DNA of 64,000 bases from Pseudomonas cannabina (GTDB lineage Bacteria; Pseudomonadota; Gammaproteobacteria; Pseudomonadales; Pseudomonadaceae): NCBI RefSeq assembly GCF_900100365.1, contig NZ_FNKU01000001.1, positions 2,666,001 through 2,730,000 of the forward strand, written 5' to 3'. Shown here one piece after another: positions 16,493 through 25,067 of this stretch; positions within the stretch are counted from its first letter, which is position 1; each line of letters starts with the position of its first letter. Both the position numbers and the translations under genes were made by a program. The notes below the pieces were generated by a model that did not search any database, was not told the DNA's origin, and saw only the letters and a list, made by a program, of their open reading frames with translations.

Positions 16493-17296
16493 ATGACTGA
16501 CGCGAAGATCATGACCGAATCCATTGCAGACCCCGCAACGGCCGAAGCCGAAGCTCCGGCAGCACCGCTGCCGTGGGATGACGTCCTGCCCGAAAGCTTT
16601 CAGATGTTGCGTCTGGCGCCACAGCCGACCGACCGGAGCACGGGTGGCCGGCCGTTGCGCTTTGTACAGTTCGGGCGTGCCGAGCGACACAGCAAAGAGC
16701 TGAGTCTGCTGCGTATCAATGTTCAGTTGCCCGGCCAGCGAGTGCGCAAGGAACAGAACAATCTGGATGTCTGGGCCGACCACGTGACGCGCACGGTACG
16801 CTTCGGTCCGCAGCCAGGCTTGCAGATCGAGCCCTGGAATCGGGGTATCGGCCGTTTTCTGATCGCTCACGCCGTGCATTGGGCGCAGAAACGCTGGTCG
16901 TCCTATAAGATCGAGGGCGTGGCCCTCGCCAGCAAGGACGGCCTGAATGAAGACACCCGCCTGCGCCGTGATCACTTTTTGCGCACCCTGGGCTTTGAAG
17001 TCGTCTACGCCGACGCTCAGCACATGAAAGGCAGTATCAAAGACGTGCACGTCGGCAACTTGCACAGCACCTGGAACAACGACAAAGTGCAGATCGTCGA
17101 GATTCTCGAAGCGTCGCAGATGCTGGAGAAGGCCGAGAAGAGCATGATCGAACAGGAAGTGACCATTCGCCAGCACGAAGAGCGGGTTGGCAAATACAAA
17201 CGCGAGGACGCCAGTCTGCGCTTCACGATTGCCTGCCTGGTGACCTTCGCGGTGTTTCAGGCGGGCTTATTGATCTGGATCGCCACCCACCGCTAG
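16493..17296 (+). CDS. Hypothetical protein with GNAT-like core, coiled coil and C-terminal membrane anchor
   Basis: A 267-residue protein of no family that I can name. Residues about 115-175 (NRGIGRFLIAHAVHWAQ, then HFLRTLGFEVVY) resemble motifs A and B of GNAT acetyltransferases, but this is a weak similarity seen by eye. Residues 205-240 are rich in Glu, Lys and Gln and probably form a coiled coil. A single hydrophobic helix (FTIACLVTFAVFQAGLLIW) near the end would anchor it in the inner membrane with the bulk in the cytosol. ATG 16493 is preferred over the TTG at 16487. It is convergent with prmB. Confidence 0.7.
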   Translation: MTDAKIMTESIADPATAEAEAPAAPLPWDDVLPESFQMLRLAPQPTDRSTGGRPLRFVQFGRAERHSKELSLLRINVQLPGQRVRKEQNNLDVWADHVTRTVRFGPQPGLQIEPWNRGIGRFLIAHAVHWAQKRWSSYKIEGVALASKDGLNEDTRLRRDHFLRTLGFEVVYADAQHMKGSIKDVHVGNLHSTWNNDKVQIVEILEASQMLEKAEKSMIEQEVTIRQHEERVGKYKREDASLRFTIACLVTFAVFQAGLLIWIATHR

Positions 17297-17350
17297 GCCG
17301 TTTGCCAGCAAAATAACGAGGGCTGATGCCAGCCCCGTGACCCCCTTACG

Positions 17351-18259
17351 TCAGACCCGTGCCTGAAACACCGCCTGATGGGCGCGGCACTGCTCGGCCG
17401 AGAGCATGAACACGCCGTGACCGCCGCGCTTGAAGTCCAGCCAGGCAAAATCGACCTCGGGGTAAAGCGCCTGCACGTGAACCTGACTATTGCCCACTTC
17501 GACGATCAGCAAGCCCTTCTCGGTCAGATGATCGGCAGCCTGCGCCAGCATGCGACGCACCAGATTCAGGCCATCGCTGCCGCAGGCCAGCGCCAGCTCG
17601 GGTTCGTGCTGATACTCGTCCGGCATTTCGGCAAAATCTTCGGCATCCACGTAAGGCGGGTTGGAGACGATCAGATCGAAACGCTGCCCCGGCAGGCCGT
17701 CGAACCCATCGCCCTGAACGGTGTAGACCCGATCTTCCATGCCGTGGCGCTCGATGTTCTGGTTGGCCACTTCCAGCGCGTCGTAGGAGAGATCGGCCAG
17801 GGCCACTTCGGCGTCAGGAAATTCGTCGGCACAGGCAATACCGATGCAGCCGGAGCCGGTGCACAGGTCCAGAATTCGCTCAGGTTCGCTGGCCAGCCAA
17901 GGGGCGAAACGCTCTTCGATCAGCTCGGCAATCGGTGAGCGCGGGATCAGCACGCGGTCATCGACAACGAACGACATACCGCAGAACCACGCCTCGCCGA
18001 GCAGGTAAGGCGTCGGCACGCGCTCATCGATACGGCGCCTGATCAAGCGCTGCAATTCGGAAATTTCGTCGATCTCCAGACGGCAGTCCAGGTAGCTGTC
18101 AGCAACTTCCCATGGCAGATGCAGAGCGCCCAGCACCAGTTGCCGCGCTTCGTCCCAGGCGTTGTCTGTGCCATGACCGAAAAACACGTCTTCCTGATGA
18201 AAGCGGCTGACGGCCCAACGGATATGGTCGCGCACGGTACGCAAACGGGAAGTGATCAT
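17351..18259 (-). CDS. prmB: Ribosomal protein L3 N5-glutamine methyltransferase
   Basis: A 302-residue SAM-dependent enzyme that methylates a glutamine of ribosomal protein L3. The SAM loop [14 protein letters not shown] (near residue 137) and the glutamine-methylase signature [12 protein letters not shown] (near 206) are present; the N-terminal helical domain includes [15 protein letters not shown]. The start was moved to ATG 18257-18259 (MITSRLRTV) because AGGAG lies upstream; the open frame extends further back without such a site. The NPPY motif and length also fit PrmC, but the [18 protein letters not shown] region is PrmB-type. Confidence 0.93.
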   Translation of the reverse strand: MITSRLRTVRDHIRWAVSRFHQEDVFFGHGTDNAWDEARQLVLGALHLPWEVADSYLDCRLEIDEISELQRLIRRRIDERVPTPYLLGEAWFCGMSFVVDDRVLIPRSPIAELIEERFAPWLASEPERILDLCTGSGCIGIACADEFPDAEVALADLSYDALEVANQNIERHGMEDRVYTVQGDGFDGLPGQRFDLIVSNPPYVDAEDFAEMPDEYQHEPELALACGSDGLNLVRRMLAQAADHLTEKGLLIVEVGNSQVHVQALYPEVDFAWLDFKRGGHGVFMLSAEQCRAHQAVFQARV

Positions 18260-18508
18260 GAACAAACTCCTTGGAAAAAACGACGAGCCACTGTGAAAGG
18301 CCTGGTTGCGAACAACGTCGCACTCTTCGTACCCGACAGGCGTGGAAGTTTCCACGATTCGGCTACCGCCATCAAGGCAAACCGCCATCCAGCATGCCCT
18401 TCACCTGCCCTGCAGGCCATAAAAACCGGGGCTTTCAATGGTTGCCATTCCCAGAACGGCTCAGCCAGAGGACAATGTCGCAAAAGCCCCACTCAAAGGA
18501 GCCCGTGA

Positions 18509-19099
18509 ATGTCCGATTTAAAGACCATGTTCCAACTCAGCGGCCGTGTGCATGCGCATGCCAACCTGAGCAACGCGACGCTGATCATCATCGACGCACA
18601 GAAAGAATACCTCAGCGGCCCGCTGGCCCTGACCGGTGTCGACGAAGCCCTGGCCAATATCGGTCTGCTGGTGGCCAAAGCGCGTGCGGTCAAATGCCCG
18701 ATTGTTCATGTCCGTAATCTGGGCACCGTGGGCGGCCTGTTTGACCCCCAGGGCGAGCGCGGGCAGCTGGTTCCGGAACTGCTGCCGCAGGGCGATGAGC
18801 ATCTGATCGAAAAACGCCTCCCCAACGCTTTCAACGGCACCGGTTTACACGAACTGCTGCAAAGTCTGGGTCATCTGGACCTGGTCGTCTGCGGGTTCAT
18901 GAGCCATTCCAGCATCAGCACCACCGTTCGCGCGACCAAGGATTATGGCTATCGCTGCACACTGGTCGACGACGCCTGCGCAACCCGCGACCTGCCGAGC
19001 CAGCATGGCGTGGTCAGTGCTCACGTGGTACACAGAACCGAGATGGCAATCATGGCCGACAACTTCGCGACCCTGGCCCTGACCAAAGACCTGATCTGA
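18509..19099 (+). CDS. Isochorismatase-like hydrolase family protein lacking the nucleophile Cys
   Basis: A 196-residue alpha/beta protein of the isochorismatase/cysteine hydrolase superfamily. The Asp of the usual triad is in LIIIDAQKEY and the Lys in IEKRLPNAF. The segment where the Cys is expected reads CGFMSHSSISTTVRATKDYGY; aligned with family members such as PncA, the nucleophile position holds Ser, not Cys. Isochorismatases proper (EntB type) also lack this Cys, so an isochorismatase-like or altered activity is possible. A ribosome site (AAAGGAGCC) precedes the ATG. It is divergent from prmB. Confidence 0.85.
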   Translation: MSDLKTMFQLSGRVHAHANLSNATLIIIDAQKEYLSGPLALTGVDEALANIGLLVAKARAVKCPIVHVRNLGTVGGLFDPQGERGQLVPELLPQGDEHLIEKRLPNAFNGTGLHELLQSLGHLDLVVCGFMSHSSISTTVRATKDYGYRCTLVDDACATRDLPSQHGVVSAHVVHRTEMAIMADNFATLALTKDLI

Positions 19100-19181
19100 C
19101 TCTGTCGACGGGGCGAAAAAACGCTCTTGCCCAGGCCACAGCGCCGACATTTATCGAGCCGATACCTGCTGAGGAAAAAGC

Positions 19182-19499
19182 ATGAAGACGTCAGGTGGTT
19201 TCAATGCACGTCGCTTGCGCAACAAAGGCCAGGGCAACTGGCGCAAACGGATCGGGGCGCTGATCGCACTGCTGCTGGCTGCGCTGGGCATATTGCTGAC
19301 CGTCGCCGGTGTCTCCAGCCTGATCGGCCATCCGCAGATGCTGGGTGAACTGAATGCCAGCCCGGGCGGCGCCGCGTTCGTTGCAGTGGGTGGATTGCTG
19401 GTGTTTTATCTGGGTGTCTGGCTATGGCGTCGCTGCCGTCGCCAACCCGGCGCAAACGGTTTGAGCATCTCTGCTCATTTGCTGAAAAAACACAACTGA
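19182..19499 (+). CDS. Hypothetical small membrane protein
   Basis: A 105-residue protein with a basic N-terminus (NARRLRNKGQGNWRKR) and two hydrophobic helices near residues 24-46 and 63-81, followed by a basic tail. This suggests an inner-membrane hairpin with both ends in the cytosol. I do not recognise the family. It lies between the isochorismatase-like gene and the Smr gene in the same direction, with short gaps, so co-transcription is possible. AGGA sits ahead of the ATG. Confidence 0.7.
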   Translation: MKTSGGFNARRLRNKGQGNWRKRIGALIALLLAALGILLTVAGVSSLIGHPQMLGELNASPGGAAFVAVGGLLVFYLGVWLWRRCRRQPGANGLSISAHLLKKHN

Positions 19500-19544
19500 C
19501 CCGCTCGCTCGAGCGGTTAGACTAGCCTCCTTCGCGGAGGCCTC

Positions 19545-20102
19545 ATGCAAGACGACGATTTTTCCCTGTTCAGAAGCGAAACGCGCGGCGTCAAGCCGCT
19601 CAAGCATGAACACGCCGATGTCGGCAAACCCAAAGCTGATCGAAAAATGCTCGCCCGCCTGCGTCAGTCCGCGACCGTGCGCACCGACTCGGTGACGGTC
19701 GACGGGCTCTCGGACCAGTTTGTCATCGATGTCGGGCCGGAAGATGTGCTGAGCTGGTCACGTGACGGCGTACAGGAAGGTCAGATGCGCAAACTGAAGC
19801 TCGGCCAGATCAGCTTCGAAGGCAGCCTCGACCTGCACGGCATGACCGTGGAAGTAGCGCGCGAGACGTTGTGGGAGTTTTTGGCAGAAGCCACAAAACT
19901 GGAAATACGCTGTGTGCGTGTCACCCATGGCAAGGCAGTGCGTCTGGACGGCAAGCGTCCGATGATCAAGAGTCACGTCAATACGTGGCTGCGTCAGCAT
20001 CCGCAGGTGCTGGGCTTTTGCTCGTGCCTGGCCAAACATGGCGGCGCGGGCGCAGTTTATGTAGTGCTCAAACGCACAATGATGGAAGGACGCGACGAGT
20101 AA
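19545..20102 (+). CDS. Smr-domain endonuclease family protein
   Basis: A 185-residue cytosolic protein. The N-terminal 90 residues form a basic linker (DRKMLARLRQSA). The C-terminal 90 residues are a Smr domain with SLDLHGMTVEVARE (LDxH motif), VRVTHGKAVR (the HGK motif, where many relatives have HGKG) and AKHGGAGAVYVVLKR at the end. Stand-alone small Smr proteins are nucleases acting on RNA or branched DNA; the SmrA-type layout fits here. GGAGG precedes the ATG at 19545. Confidence 0.9.
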   Translation: MQDDDFSLFRSETRGVKPLKHEHADVGKPKADRKMLARLRQSATVRTDSVTVDGLSDQFVIDVGPEDVLSWSRDGVQEGQMRKLKLGQISFEGSLDLHGMTVEVARETLWEFLAEATKLEIRCVRVTHGKAVRLDGKRPMIKSHVNTWLRQHPQVLGFCSCLAKHGGAGAVYVVLKRTMMEGRDE

Positions 20103-20158
20103 TCCTCTTCGCGCCCTTCATTGCTTACCGGGCAGCAGCACGCTGCCCGATTCGGCAC

Positions 20159-20317
20159 TCAGCGCGGGCCAGGACCACCAGGGCCAGGGCCGCCGCCTTC
20201 ATGGTGCCCGCCACCGCCACCACCGTGCCCACCCGGCCCCGGCCAGAATGGCCAGCAACCGGAAACCGACGACAGTACGATGGCGAACATCGCTATTTTT
20301 GCTACTCGACTCAACAT
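20159..20317 (-). CDS. Small Gly/Pro/His-rich putative lipoprotein
   Basis: A 52-residue frame starting MLSRVAKIAMFAIVLSSVSG. The N-terminus is a short signal sequence with a lipobox-like end (LSSVSGC, Cys at residue 21), which predicts lipid modification and an envelope location. After the Cys come WPFWPGPGG and a tail almost entirely of Gly, Pro and His, with GGHGGGGGGHHEGGG, which could bind metal ions such as Ni or Cu. A weak purine-rich stretch (GAGAGAG) lies upstream. The opposite strand also has an open frame, but it is a compositional shadow. Function unknown; convergent with the Smr gene. Confidence 0.6.
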   Translation of the reverse strand: MLSRVAKIAMFAIVLSSVSGCWPFWPGPGGHGGGGGGHHEGGGPGPGGPGPR

Positions 20318-20499
20318 CCGGATTCACTCTCTCGACAGGCTATTGATTGATGACCTGCGTCAGACAACGCGGCCTGCCGGAAGTGGGTAGCGATCGGGTT
20401 GCTAGTGTGTAAGCGAAGCGATACAAACCATCTTCCGGCTCGCCACTTCTGATACGGACATGCGAAAATCTGTTCTGCAGGTGATATCTGACCAGGCAG

Positions 20500-20667
20500 T
20501 CAGAACCAGATTCTGAACGCAAGCCATGAAACAGCCAGTGCGAACACAGCACCGGATGCAGCAGACACCAGAATATTTCGGGTTTCATGGGCGGGCTTAT
20601 TACGAACCTCATTGCCCAGTTGCTCAAGGTCTTCGCGCATTTGCTTTATGACTTGATCGTGGCTCAT
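20500..20667 (-). CDS. Small hypothetical protein with C-terminal membrane helix
   Basis: A 55-residue product starting MSHDQVIKQMREDLEQL. An amphipathic helical N-terminal half is followed by one hydrophobic segment (SAASGAVFALAVSWLAFRIW) at the very C-terminus. This tail-anchor layout recalls the ElaB/YqjD group of ribosome-associated membrane proteins, but the similarity is only in design. The ATG at 20665-20667 is chosen because GAGAGG sits 6 bases ahead; ATG 20673 is an alternative. It appears monocistronic. Confidence 0.6.
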   Translation of the reverse strand: MSHDQVIKQMREDLEQLGNEVRNKPAHETRNILVSAASGAVFALAVSWLAFRIWF

Positions 20668-21158
20668 GTTCATCCTCTCTCGGGGTGTCAGGTCAAGCCC
20701 GTCGAATGGCCCCGCCTGCACACATTCGCTTGATTCAGCTCAAAGCTCAAGTAGGTTCGGGCGACAGCGTTGGTTGCTCATCGCAAGGCCTATCAACCTG
20801 CCAGCTCGCTTTAAACGCTACGGCGTATGTCTCTTCAGTATTCCTGATACGGTCGAGCAGGTCGGTCCGAGCAAAAAACTCAAGGTAAAGTCAAATACCC
20901 CAGGCATTACCAAGCGACGGTAGTACAACTGCCGGCAGACCTACGCTACCATGCACGCCACGGCCGGGCTCAACCCCGTGTTCATCGCCAACAGGATAAG
21001 GCACAGCATGTAACTGCTGTGGTTACGTACACCAGTTCACTCGGCTCCATCAGCATCAATCGAGGTGGTCGATAATCTGGAAACGCTCCTCGTTGGTACA
21101 AAATCGGTACACCCCCAAAAAACGTACCGCTCTGAAACCCACACGGAAACACAGTCCT
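20668..21158. other. Intergenic region upstream of folE
   Basis: No convincing gene is seen in about 490 bases between the divergent small membrane-protein gene and folE. Short open frames here have no ribosome sites and no protein-like composition. The distance is long for a housekeeping promoter, so an unrecognised small RNA cannot be excluded; no hairpin with a T-run was seen. Confidence 0.3.
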
Positions 21159-21704
21159 GTGACACTGGAACAGAATTACACCGCCATACTCGGGCAACTG
21201 GGCGAGGACGTATCGCGCGAAGGTTTGCTGGACACCCCCAAGCGCGCCGCCAAGGCCATGCAATACCTGTGTCGCGGTTATGCGCAGACGCTGGAAGAAG
21301 TCACCAACGGTGCGCTGTTCAGCTCTGACGCCAGTGAAATGGTGATGGTCAAGGACATTGAGCTGTACTCTCTGTGCGAACACCATCTGCTGCCGTTCAT
21401 TGGCAAAGCCCACGTGGCCTACATCCCGAAGGGCAAGGTGCTGGGCCTGTCAAAGGTGGCACGGATCGTCGACATGTACGCCCGCCGTTTGCAGATTCAG
21501 GAAAACCTCAGCCGTCAGATCGCTGAAGCGATCCAGCAGGTGACCGGCGCATTGGGCGTTGCAGTGGTCATCGAAGCCAAGCACATGTGCATGATGATGC
21601 GCGGTGTCGAGAAACAGAACTCGGCGATGATCACGTCGGTGATGCTCGGCGAATTCCGTGAAAACGCCGCCACTCGCAGCGAGTTTCTCAGCCTGATCAA
21701 GTGA
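21159..21704 (+). CDS. folE: GTP cyclohydrolase I
   Basis: A 181-residue zinc enzyme that converts GTP to dihydroneopterin triphosphate, the first step of folate and pterin synthesis. The zinc and active-site signatures are present: [20 protein letters not shown] (Cys-His-His) and [13 protein letters not shown] (second Cys). The start was set at GTG 21159-21161 ([11 protein letters not shown]), which gives the normal family length; the frame is open back to 21093, but the extra 22 residues are basic and unlike the family. The GTG start and poor ribosome site may hold expression low. Confidence 0.95.
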   Translation: MTLEQNYTAILGQLGEDVSREGLLDTPKRAAKAMQYLCRGYAQTLEEVTNGALFSSDASEMVMVKDIELYSLCEHHLLPFIGKAHVAYIPKGKVLGLSKVARIVDMYARRLQIQENLSRQIAEAIQQVTGALGVAVVIEAKHMCMMMRGVEKQNSAMITSVMLGEFRENAATRSEFLSLIK

Positions 21705-21779
21705 CCCGTTCAGCCTGCGTTCATGTGCTTTGATGCACGTTGAACGGTAGGCCGATTTCTGCCACTGCCCGCACGAGGT

Positions 21780-22157
21780 ATGACCGTGTTCATGAAAGCG
21801 TTAAGAGTCGGCCTCGGCCAGCTCGTCATCGGCATCGACTTCCTGACCCGCCCGGGCCGGAAAAAGCGTGATCCTCAGGCTCAGGCGGCCGTCGACGAAG
21901 CTGCTCGGGGCCTGACTCTGTATCAGTTTCACGCCTGCCCGTTCTGCGTGAAGACTCGTCGCGCTCTGCGTCGCCTCAACGTTCCGGTTGCGCTGCGCGA
22001 CGCGAAGAACAACGAACTCGATCGCCAGACCCTGCTCAACGAAGGCGGCAGAATAAAGGTGCCTTGCCTGCGTATCGAAGAAGGTGGAAAGACGGTCTGG
22101 ATGTACGAGTCAAAGGTGATCATCGACTACCTTGACCAGCGCTTCGGGGCCATCTGA
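21780..22157 (+). CDS. Glutaredoxin-like / GST N-terminal domain protein
   Basis: A 125-residue protein with a thioredoxin-fold domain from about residue 45: LTLYQFHACPFCVKTRRALRRL carries a CPFC redox motif, followed by VPCLRIEEGG (cis-Pro loop) and YESKVIIDYLDQRF. The first 25 residues contain a hydrophobic stretch (RVGLGQLVIGIDFL) that may act as a membrane anchor. It probably reduces disulfides using glutathione. The exact start is uncertain between ATG 21780, GTG 21786 and ATG 21792, because the GAGG site fits the GTG best. Confidence 0.82.
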   Translation: MTVFMKALRVGLGQLVIGIDFLTRPGRKKRDPQAQAAVDEAARGLTLYQFHACPFCVKTRRALRRLNVPVALRDAKNNELDRQTLLNEGGRIKVPCLRIEEGGKTVWMYESKVIIDYLDQRFGAI

Positions 22158-22178
22158 ATCCCGACTGCCCGCCGCCTT

Positions 22179-22565
22179 TCAGCGCGGGCAACCTTCCTCG
22201 CGACAGGCCACATAGGCTTTCAGCTGCTTGACCTGCACCCTGGTCTGCCCGGCCAGGCATTGCGAATGCACCAGCGGCCAGATCGAACCTGAATCCTCGG
22301 GTTTGCCCGCCTGATACAGGCAATCGGCATCACGCAAAGCGATCCATTTTTGCTGCGCGTCTTTGAGCGCCTGTTTTTTCTCCGGGGTCTGGAGCCAGGC
22401 CATCTGCGCCTTGTATTGCTTGTTCAGATCCGCGTCGAGTGTCGCCAGCTCATTGGCGGCACACTTGTTCATGCTCGCCTGATTGGTGTTGCAGTCCTCG
22501 GCCTGAGCGGAGCAGCCGACGCCGAGCGCGATGAAGGTGGCGAGAAGAGTCAGTGAAATACGCAT
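22179..22565 (-). CDS. LprI-family (DUF1311) exported protein, possible lysozyme inhibitor
   Basis: A 128-residue protein with a signal peptide (MRISLTLLATFIALGVGCSAQA). The mature part has the DUF1311/LprI pattern: NQASMNKCAANELATLDADLNKQY, then ALKDAQQKWIALRDADCLYQ, and further cysteines toward the end that would form disulfides in the periplasm. Members of this family inhibit C-type lysozyme in some bacteria; that role here is inferred. The cysteine inside the signal region (GVGCSAQA) leaves a lipoprotein reading possible. It is followed downstream by the convergent glutaredoxin-like gene. Confidence 0.82.
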   Translation of the reverse strand: MRISLTLLATFIALGVGCSAQAEDCNTNQASMNKCAANELATLDADLNKQYKAQMAWLQTPEKKQALKDAQQKWIALRDADCLYQAGKPEDSGSIWPLVHSQCLAGQTRVQVKQLKAYVACREEGCPR

Positions 22566-22592
22566 AAATTCGTTGCTCTCAAGAGGATCGGA

Positions 22593-23195
22593 TCAGTCCA
22601 GCATGCCAATGTAGCCGGGCTGAGCCTGGACCCGCTCCAGCCAGCGGCGGATGCCGGTGTAGGGCGCCAGGTCGAAGCCGCCTTGATGCGCCACGTGAGT
22701 GTAGGCATACAAGGCGATGTCGGCGATCGAGAAGTTGTCGCCGACCAGGAAAGGTGTGCGGTCGAGCTGTTGCTCCATGACCGCCAGCGCGCGATAGCCA
22801 GACTTCTGCATGGCCCGGTATTCGACCATGCGCTCGGCCGGCAACCCCAGGTAAAACTGGATAAACCGCGCGACGGCTACCGACGGCTCGTGGCTGTACT
22901 GCTCGAAAAACTGCCACTGCAACACTTGTGTCCGCAAACGCGGCTCACTTGGCAGGTAGCGGGAGCCATCGGCCAGAAAATTGAGAATCGCATTGGACTC
23001 CCACAGGCACGTGCCATCCTCCAGTTCCAGCACCGGAATCTTGCCGTTGGGGTTCTTTTCGAGAAACGCCGGGGTCTGGGTTTCGCCGCCGAGAATATCC
23101 ACCGGCACCCACTCGTACGCGCTGCCCAGCAGGCTGAGCATCAGCTTGACCTTGTAGCAATTGCCCGAATTGTAATCACCGTAAACCTTGTACAT
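22593..23195 (-). CDS. Glutathione S-transferase family protein
   Basis: A 200-residue cytosolic protein with the two GST domains. The N-terminal thioredoxin-fold part has YGDYNSGNCYKVKLMLSLLG, NPNGKIPVLEL (cis-Pro) and LWESNAILNFLA (glutathione-binding Glu-Ser). The helical C-terminal domain carries NFSIADIALYAYTHVAHQGG with the N-capping box Ser-x-x-Asp. It probably conjugates or reduces small molecules with glutathione; the substrate is unknown. GGGAG precedes the ATG. Same direction as the downstream LprI gene with 27 bases between. Confidence 0.9.
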   Translation of the reverse strand: MYKVYGDYNSGNCYKVKLMLSLLGSAYEWVPVDILGGETQTPAFLEKNPNGKIPVLELEDGTCLWESNAILNFLADGSRYLPSEPRLRTQVLQWQFFEQYSHEPSVAVARFIQFYLGLPAERMVEYRAMQKSGYRALAVMEQQLDRTPFLVGDNFSIADIALYAYTHVAHQGGFDLAPYTGIRRWLERVQAQPGYIGMLD

Positions 23196-23231
23196 CGCCC
23201 TGCTCCCTTGGTGTGTTCGGGTTGGATCGGA

Positions 23232-24398
23232 TCAAGCCGCTTGCAGATTCTGTGCTGCACGCACGACAGATGCCAGTCGTTTTATGCCTTCATCCAGACG
23301 CGCCGGGTCGATATGACTGAAATTGAGCCGCAGATAACCGGGGTTGGCGTCCGGGTCGGCGAAGAACGGCTCGCCCGGCATGAAGGCGACATCCTGCGCC
23401 AGCGCCGCATCCAGCAAGGTGCGGGTATCCAGCGGCTGCTTGAGGGTCAACCAGAAGAACAGGCCACCTTGCGGGCTGTTCCACACGGCCAGATCGGTAA
23501 AATGCTGTTGCAAGGCGCTTTCAAAGGCGTCACGTCGACCGCGATAGAACTCGCGCAGCGTTACCAGATGCTCACGATAGTGCTCGGTACCGATCCACTG
23601 CAAGGCCTGCCATTGTCCCAGACGATTGGTGTGCAGGTCGGCAGACTGTTTCAACCGCAGCAGGTGCGGAAACAGATCGGGGCTGGCGATCAGATAACCC
23701 ACTCGCAGACCGGGAAGCAGCGTCTTCGACACCGTGCCGGTGTAGATCCAGCTGGCCTTTTTCAGACTGCTCACGATCGGCCTGGCACTGCCACCGTCAA
23801 AGGTCAGCTCGCGGTACGGTTCATCCTCGATGAGCGTCACGCCGAACTCGTCCAGCAGGGCCGCAACCGCGTCGCGGCTGGTCTGGCTGTAGCGCACCGC
23901 CGACGGGTTCTGGAAGGTCGGAATGAGATAGGCAAAAGCCGGAGTGTGCCGCTCCAGCCGTTGGCGCATGACCTGCAGATCCGGGCCTTCTGCGAGCAGA
24001 GGCACCGTGATGCAGTCGGCACCGAACAGCTGGAATATCTGCAACGCAGCCAGGTAGGTCGGCGCTTCCAGCAACACCTTGGTACCCTTGTCGATGTAGA
24101 GTTTGGCGGCCAGATCCAGCGTCTGCTGTGAACCGCTGACCACCATCACCTGACTGGCTTCACAGGCGATTCCCAATGCACGCGCTTCGGCCGCCAGTGC
24201 TTCGCGCAGGGCAGGCTCGCCTTCACTCATGCCGTATTGGCCCAGCGCGACCGGCATATCGGCCCACTCGACCTTGGGCAGCATCGACTCGGCAGGCAGT
24301 CCACCGGCGAACGACATCAACTCCGGGCGCTGGGCGGCGGCGAGGATCTCGCGAATCAGCGAGCTTTTCAGACGGGAAACGCGTTCGGAGAATGCCAT
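23232..24398 (-). CDS. PLP-dependent aminotransferase (class I/II, fold type I)
   Basis: A 388-residue cytosolic enzyme of the LysN/2-aminoadipate-aminotransferase-like group. Visible marks are LMSFAGGLPAESMLP at the N-terminus, VVSGSQQTLDLAAKLY (PLP phosphate loop), IPTFQNPSAVRYS, LIEDEPYRELTF (Asp contacting the pyridine) and YTGTVSKTLLPGLRVGY (Schiff-base Lys). The start at ATG 24396-24398 gives MAFSERVSRL. It is divergent from a MarR-type gene with only 82 bases between them that contain a 6-5-6 palindrome, which suggests direct control. The amino-acid substrate cannot be read from the sequence. Confidence 0.88.
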   Translation of the reverse strand: MAFSERVSRLKSSLIREILAAAQRPELMSFAGGLPAESMLPKVEWADMPVALGQYGMSEGEPALREALAAEARALGIACEASQVMVVSGSQQTLDLAAKLYIDKGTKVLLEAPTYLAALQIFQLFGADCITVPLLAEGPDLQVMRQRLERHTPAFAYLIPTFQNPSAVRYSQTSRDAVAALLDEFGVTLIEDEPYRELTFDGGSARPIVSSLKKASWIYTGTVSKTLLPGLRVGYLIASPDLFPHLLRLKQSADLHTNRLGQWQALQWIGTEHYREHLVTLREFYRGRRDAFESALQQHFTDLAVWNSPQGGLFFWLTLKQPLDTRTLLDAALAQDVAFMPGEPFFADPDANPGYLRLNFSHIDPARLDEGIKRLASVVRAAQNLQAA

Positions 24399-24431
24399 GT
24401 CGATTACCTGTAGCCGGGGCGAATGAAAATA

Positions 24432-24448
24432 AGTCAAACTTGTTGACT
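24432..24448. promoter_or_regulatory. Candidate operator between the aminotransferase and marR genes
   Basis: The inverted repeat AGTCAA-ACTTG-TTGACT lies in the short divergent intergenic region. MarR-type repressors bind palindromes of about this size, often beside their own gene. TTGACT could also serve as a -35 element, so binding here would block both promoters. This is inference from position and symmetry. Confidence 0.5.
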
Positions 24449-24480
24449 AAAATTACGACGCGCCAACCGGATACGTCAAT

Positions 24481-24951
24481 ATGCTTGACCTTAAAAAACC
24501 AGCCAATCAGCAAATGGCAATGGAGGCGTTCTTCTTCGGCTATCAGGCGTTCACTGCCAAAGCTGACGAAATGCTCGCCTTGCGCGGCTTCAGTCGGGTG
24601 CATCAGCGCATCGTGTTTTTCATCGCCCGCTATCCCGGCCTGAGCGTCAAGGAGCTGCTGACGGTACTGGGCGTCAGCAAACAGGCACTCAATGCGCCGC
24701 TGCGCCAGCTGATTGCAATGAATCTGGTGAACAGTGCTGCACCTGAGGCCGACAAGCGCAAGCGGCTGCTGGCGCTGACCGCAGACGGCGCCCGCTTCGA
24801 GGAGGCGCTGCGGCGCGAGCAGGTCAAGCTGCTGCAGCGCGTGTTTGGTGAAGCGGGCCAGGACGCGGTGGATGGCTGGCTGACGGTCAACCGCGCGCTG
24901 GGCCAGACGCTGCAATCCGGGGCGTGCCCGCCAGGTGCCGACGACGAGTGA
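24481..24951 (+). CDS. MarR family transcriptional regulator
   Basis: A 156-residue protein with a winged helix-turn-helix: LSVKELLTVLGVSKQALNAPLRQLIAMNLV (recognition helix in SKQALNAPL) followed by the wing EADKRKRLLALTADGARFEE. The N-terminal helix (EAFFFGYQAFTAKADEML) and C-terminal helices would form the dimer interface. It is divergent from the aminotransferase gene, which is its most likely target together with itself, through the palindrome at 24432-24448. No ligand can be assigned. Confidence 0.88.
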   Translation: MLDLKKPANQQMAMEAFFFGYQAFTAKADEMLALRGFSRVHQRIVFFIARYPGLSVKELLTVLGVSKQALNAPLRQLIAMNLVNSAAPEADKRKRLLALTADGARFEEALRREQVKLLQRVFGEAGQDAVDGWLTVNRALGQTLQSGACPPGADDE

Positions 24952-25067
24952 GCGAGCCTTTTGCAACTGTGCTGGCATTTGCTCGTATCGCTGTATCGTA
25001 GAATCGCGCACGCATCCGTTTAGGCTTGGCGTCCATTGTTACCTGCCCGCTGCAAGGATCGCCCTCC

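Noticed and set aside
20121..20390. Proline-rich plus-strand frame after the Smr gene
   Set aside because: The complementary strand encodes a better candidate with a signal and lipobox; the plus frame lacks a ribosome site and reads as a compositional artefact.
22683..24131. A 482-codon plus-strand open frame
   Set aside because: It lies opposite the GST and aminotransferase genes, both of which carry clear family motifs; its own product has none.
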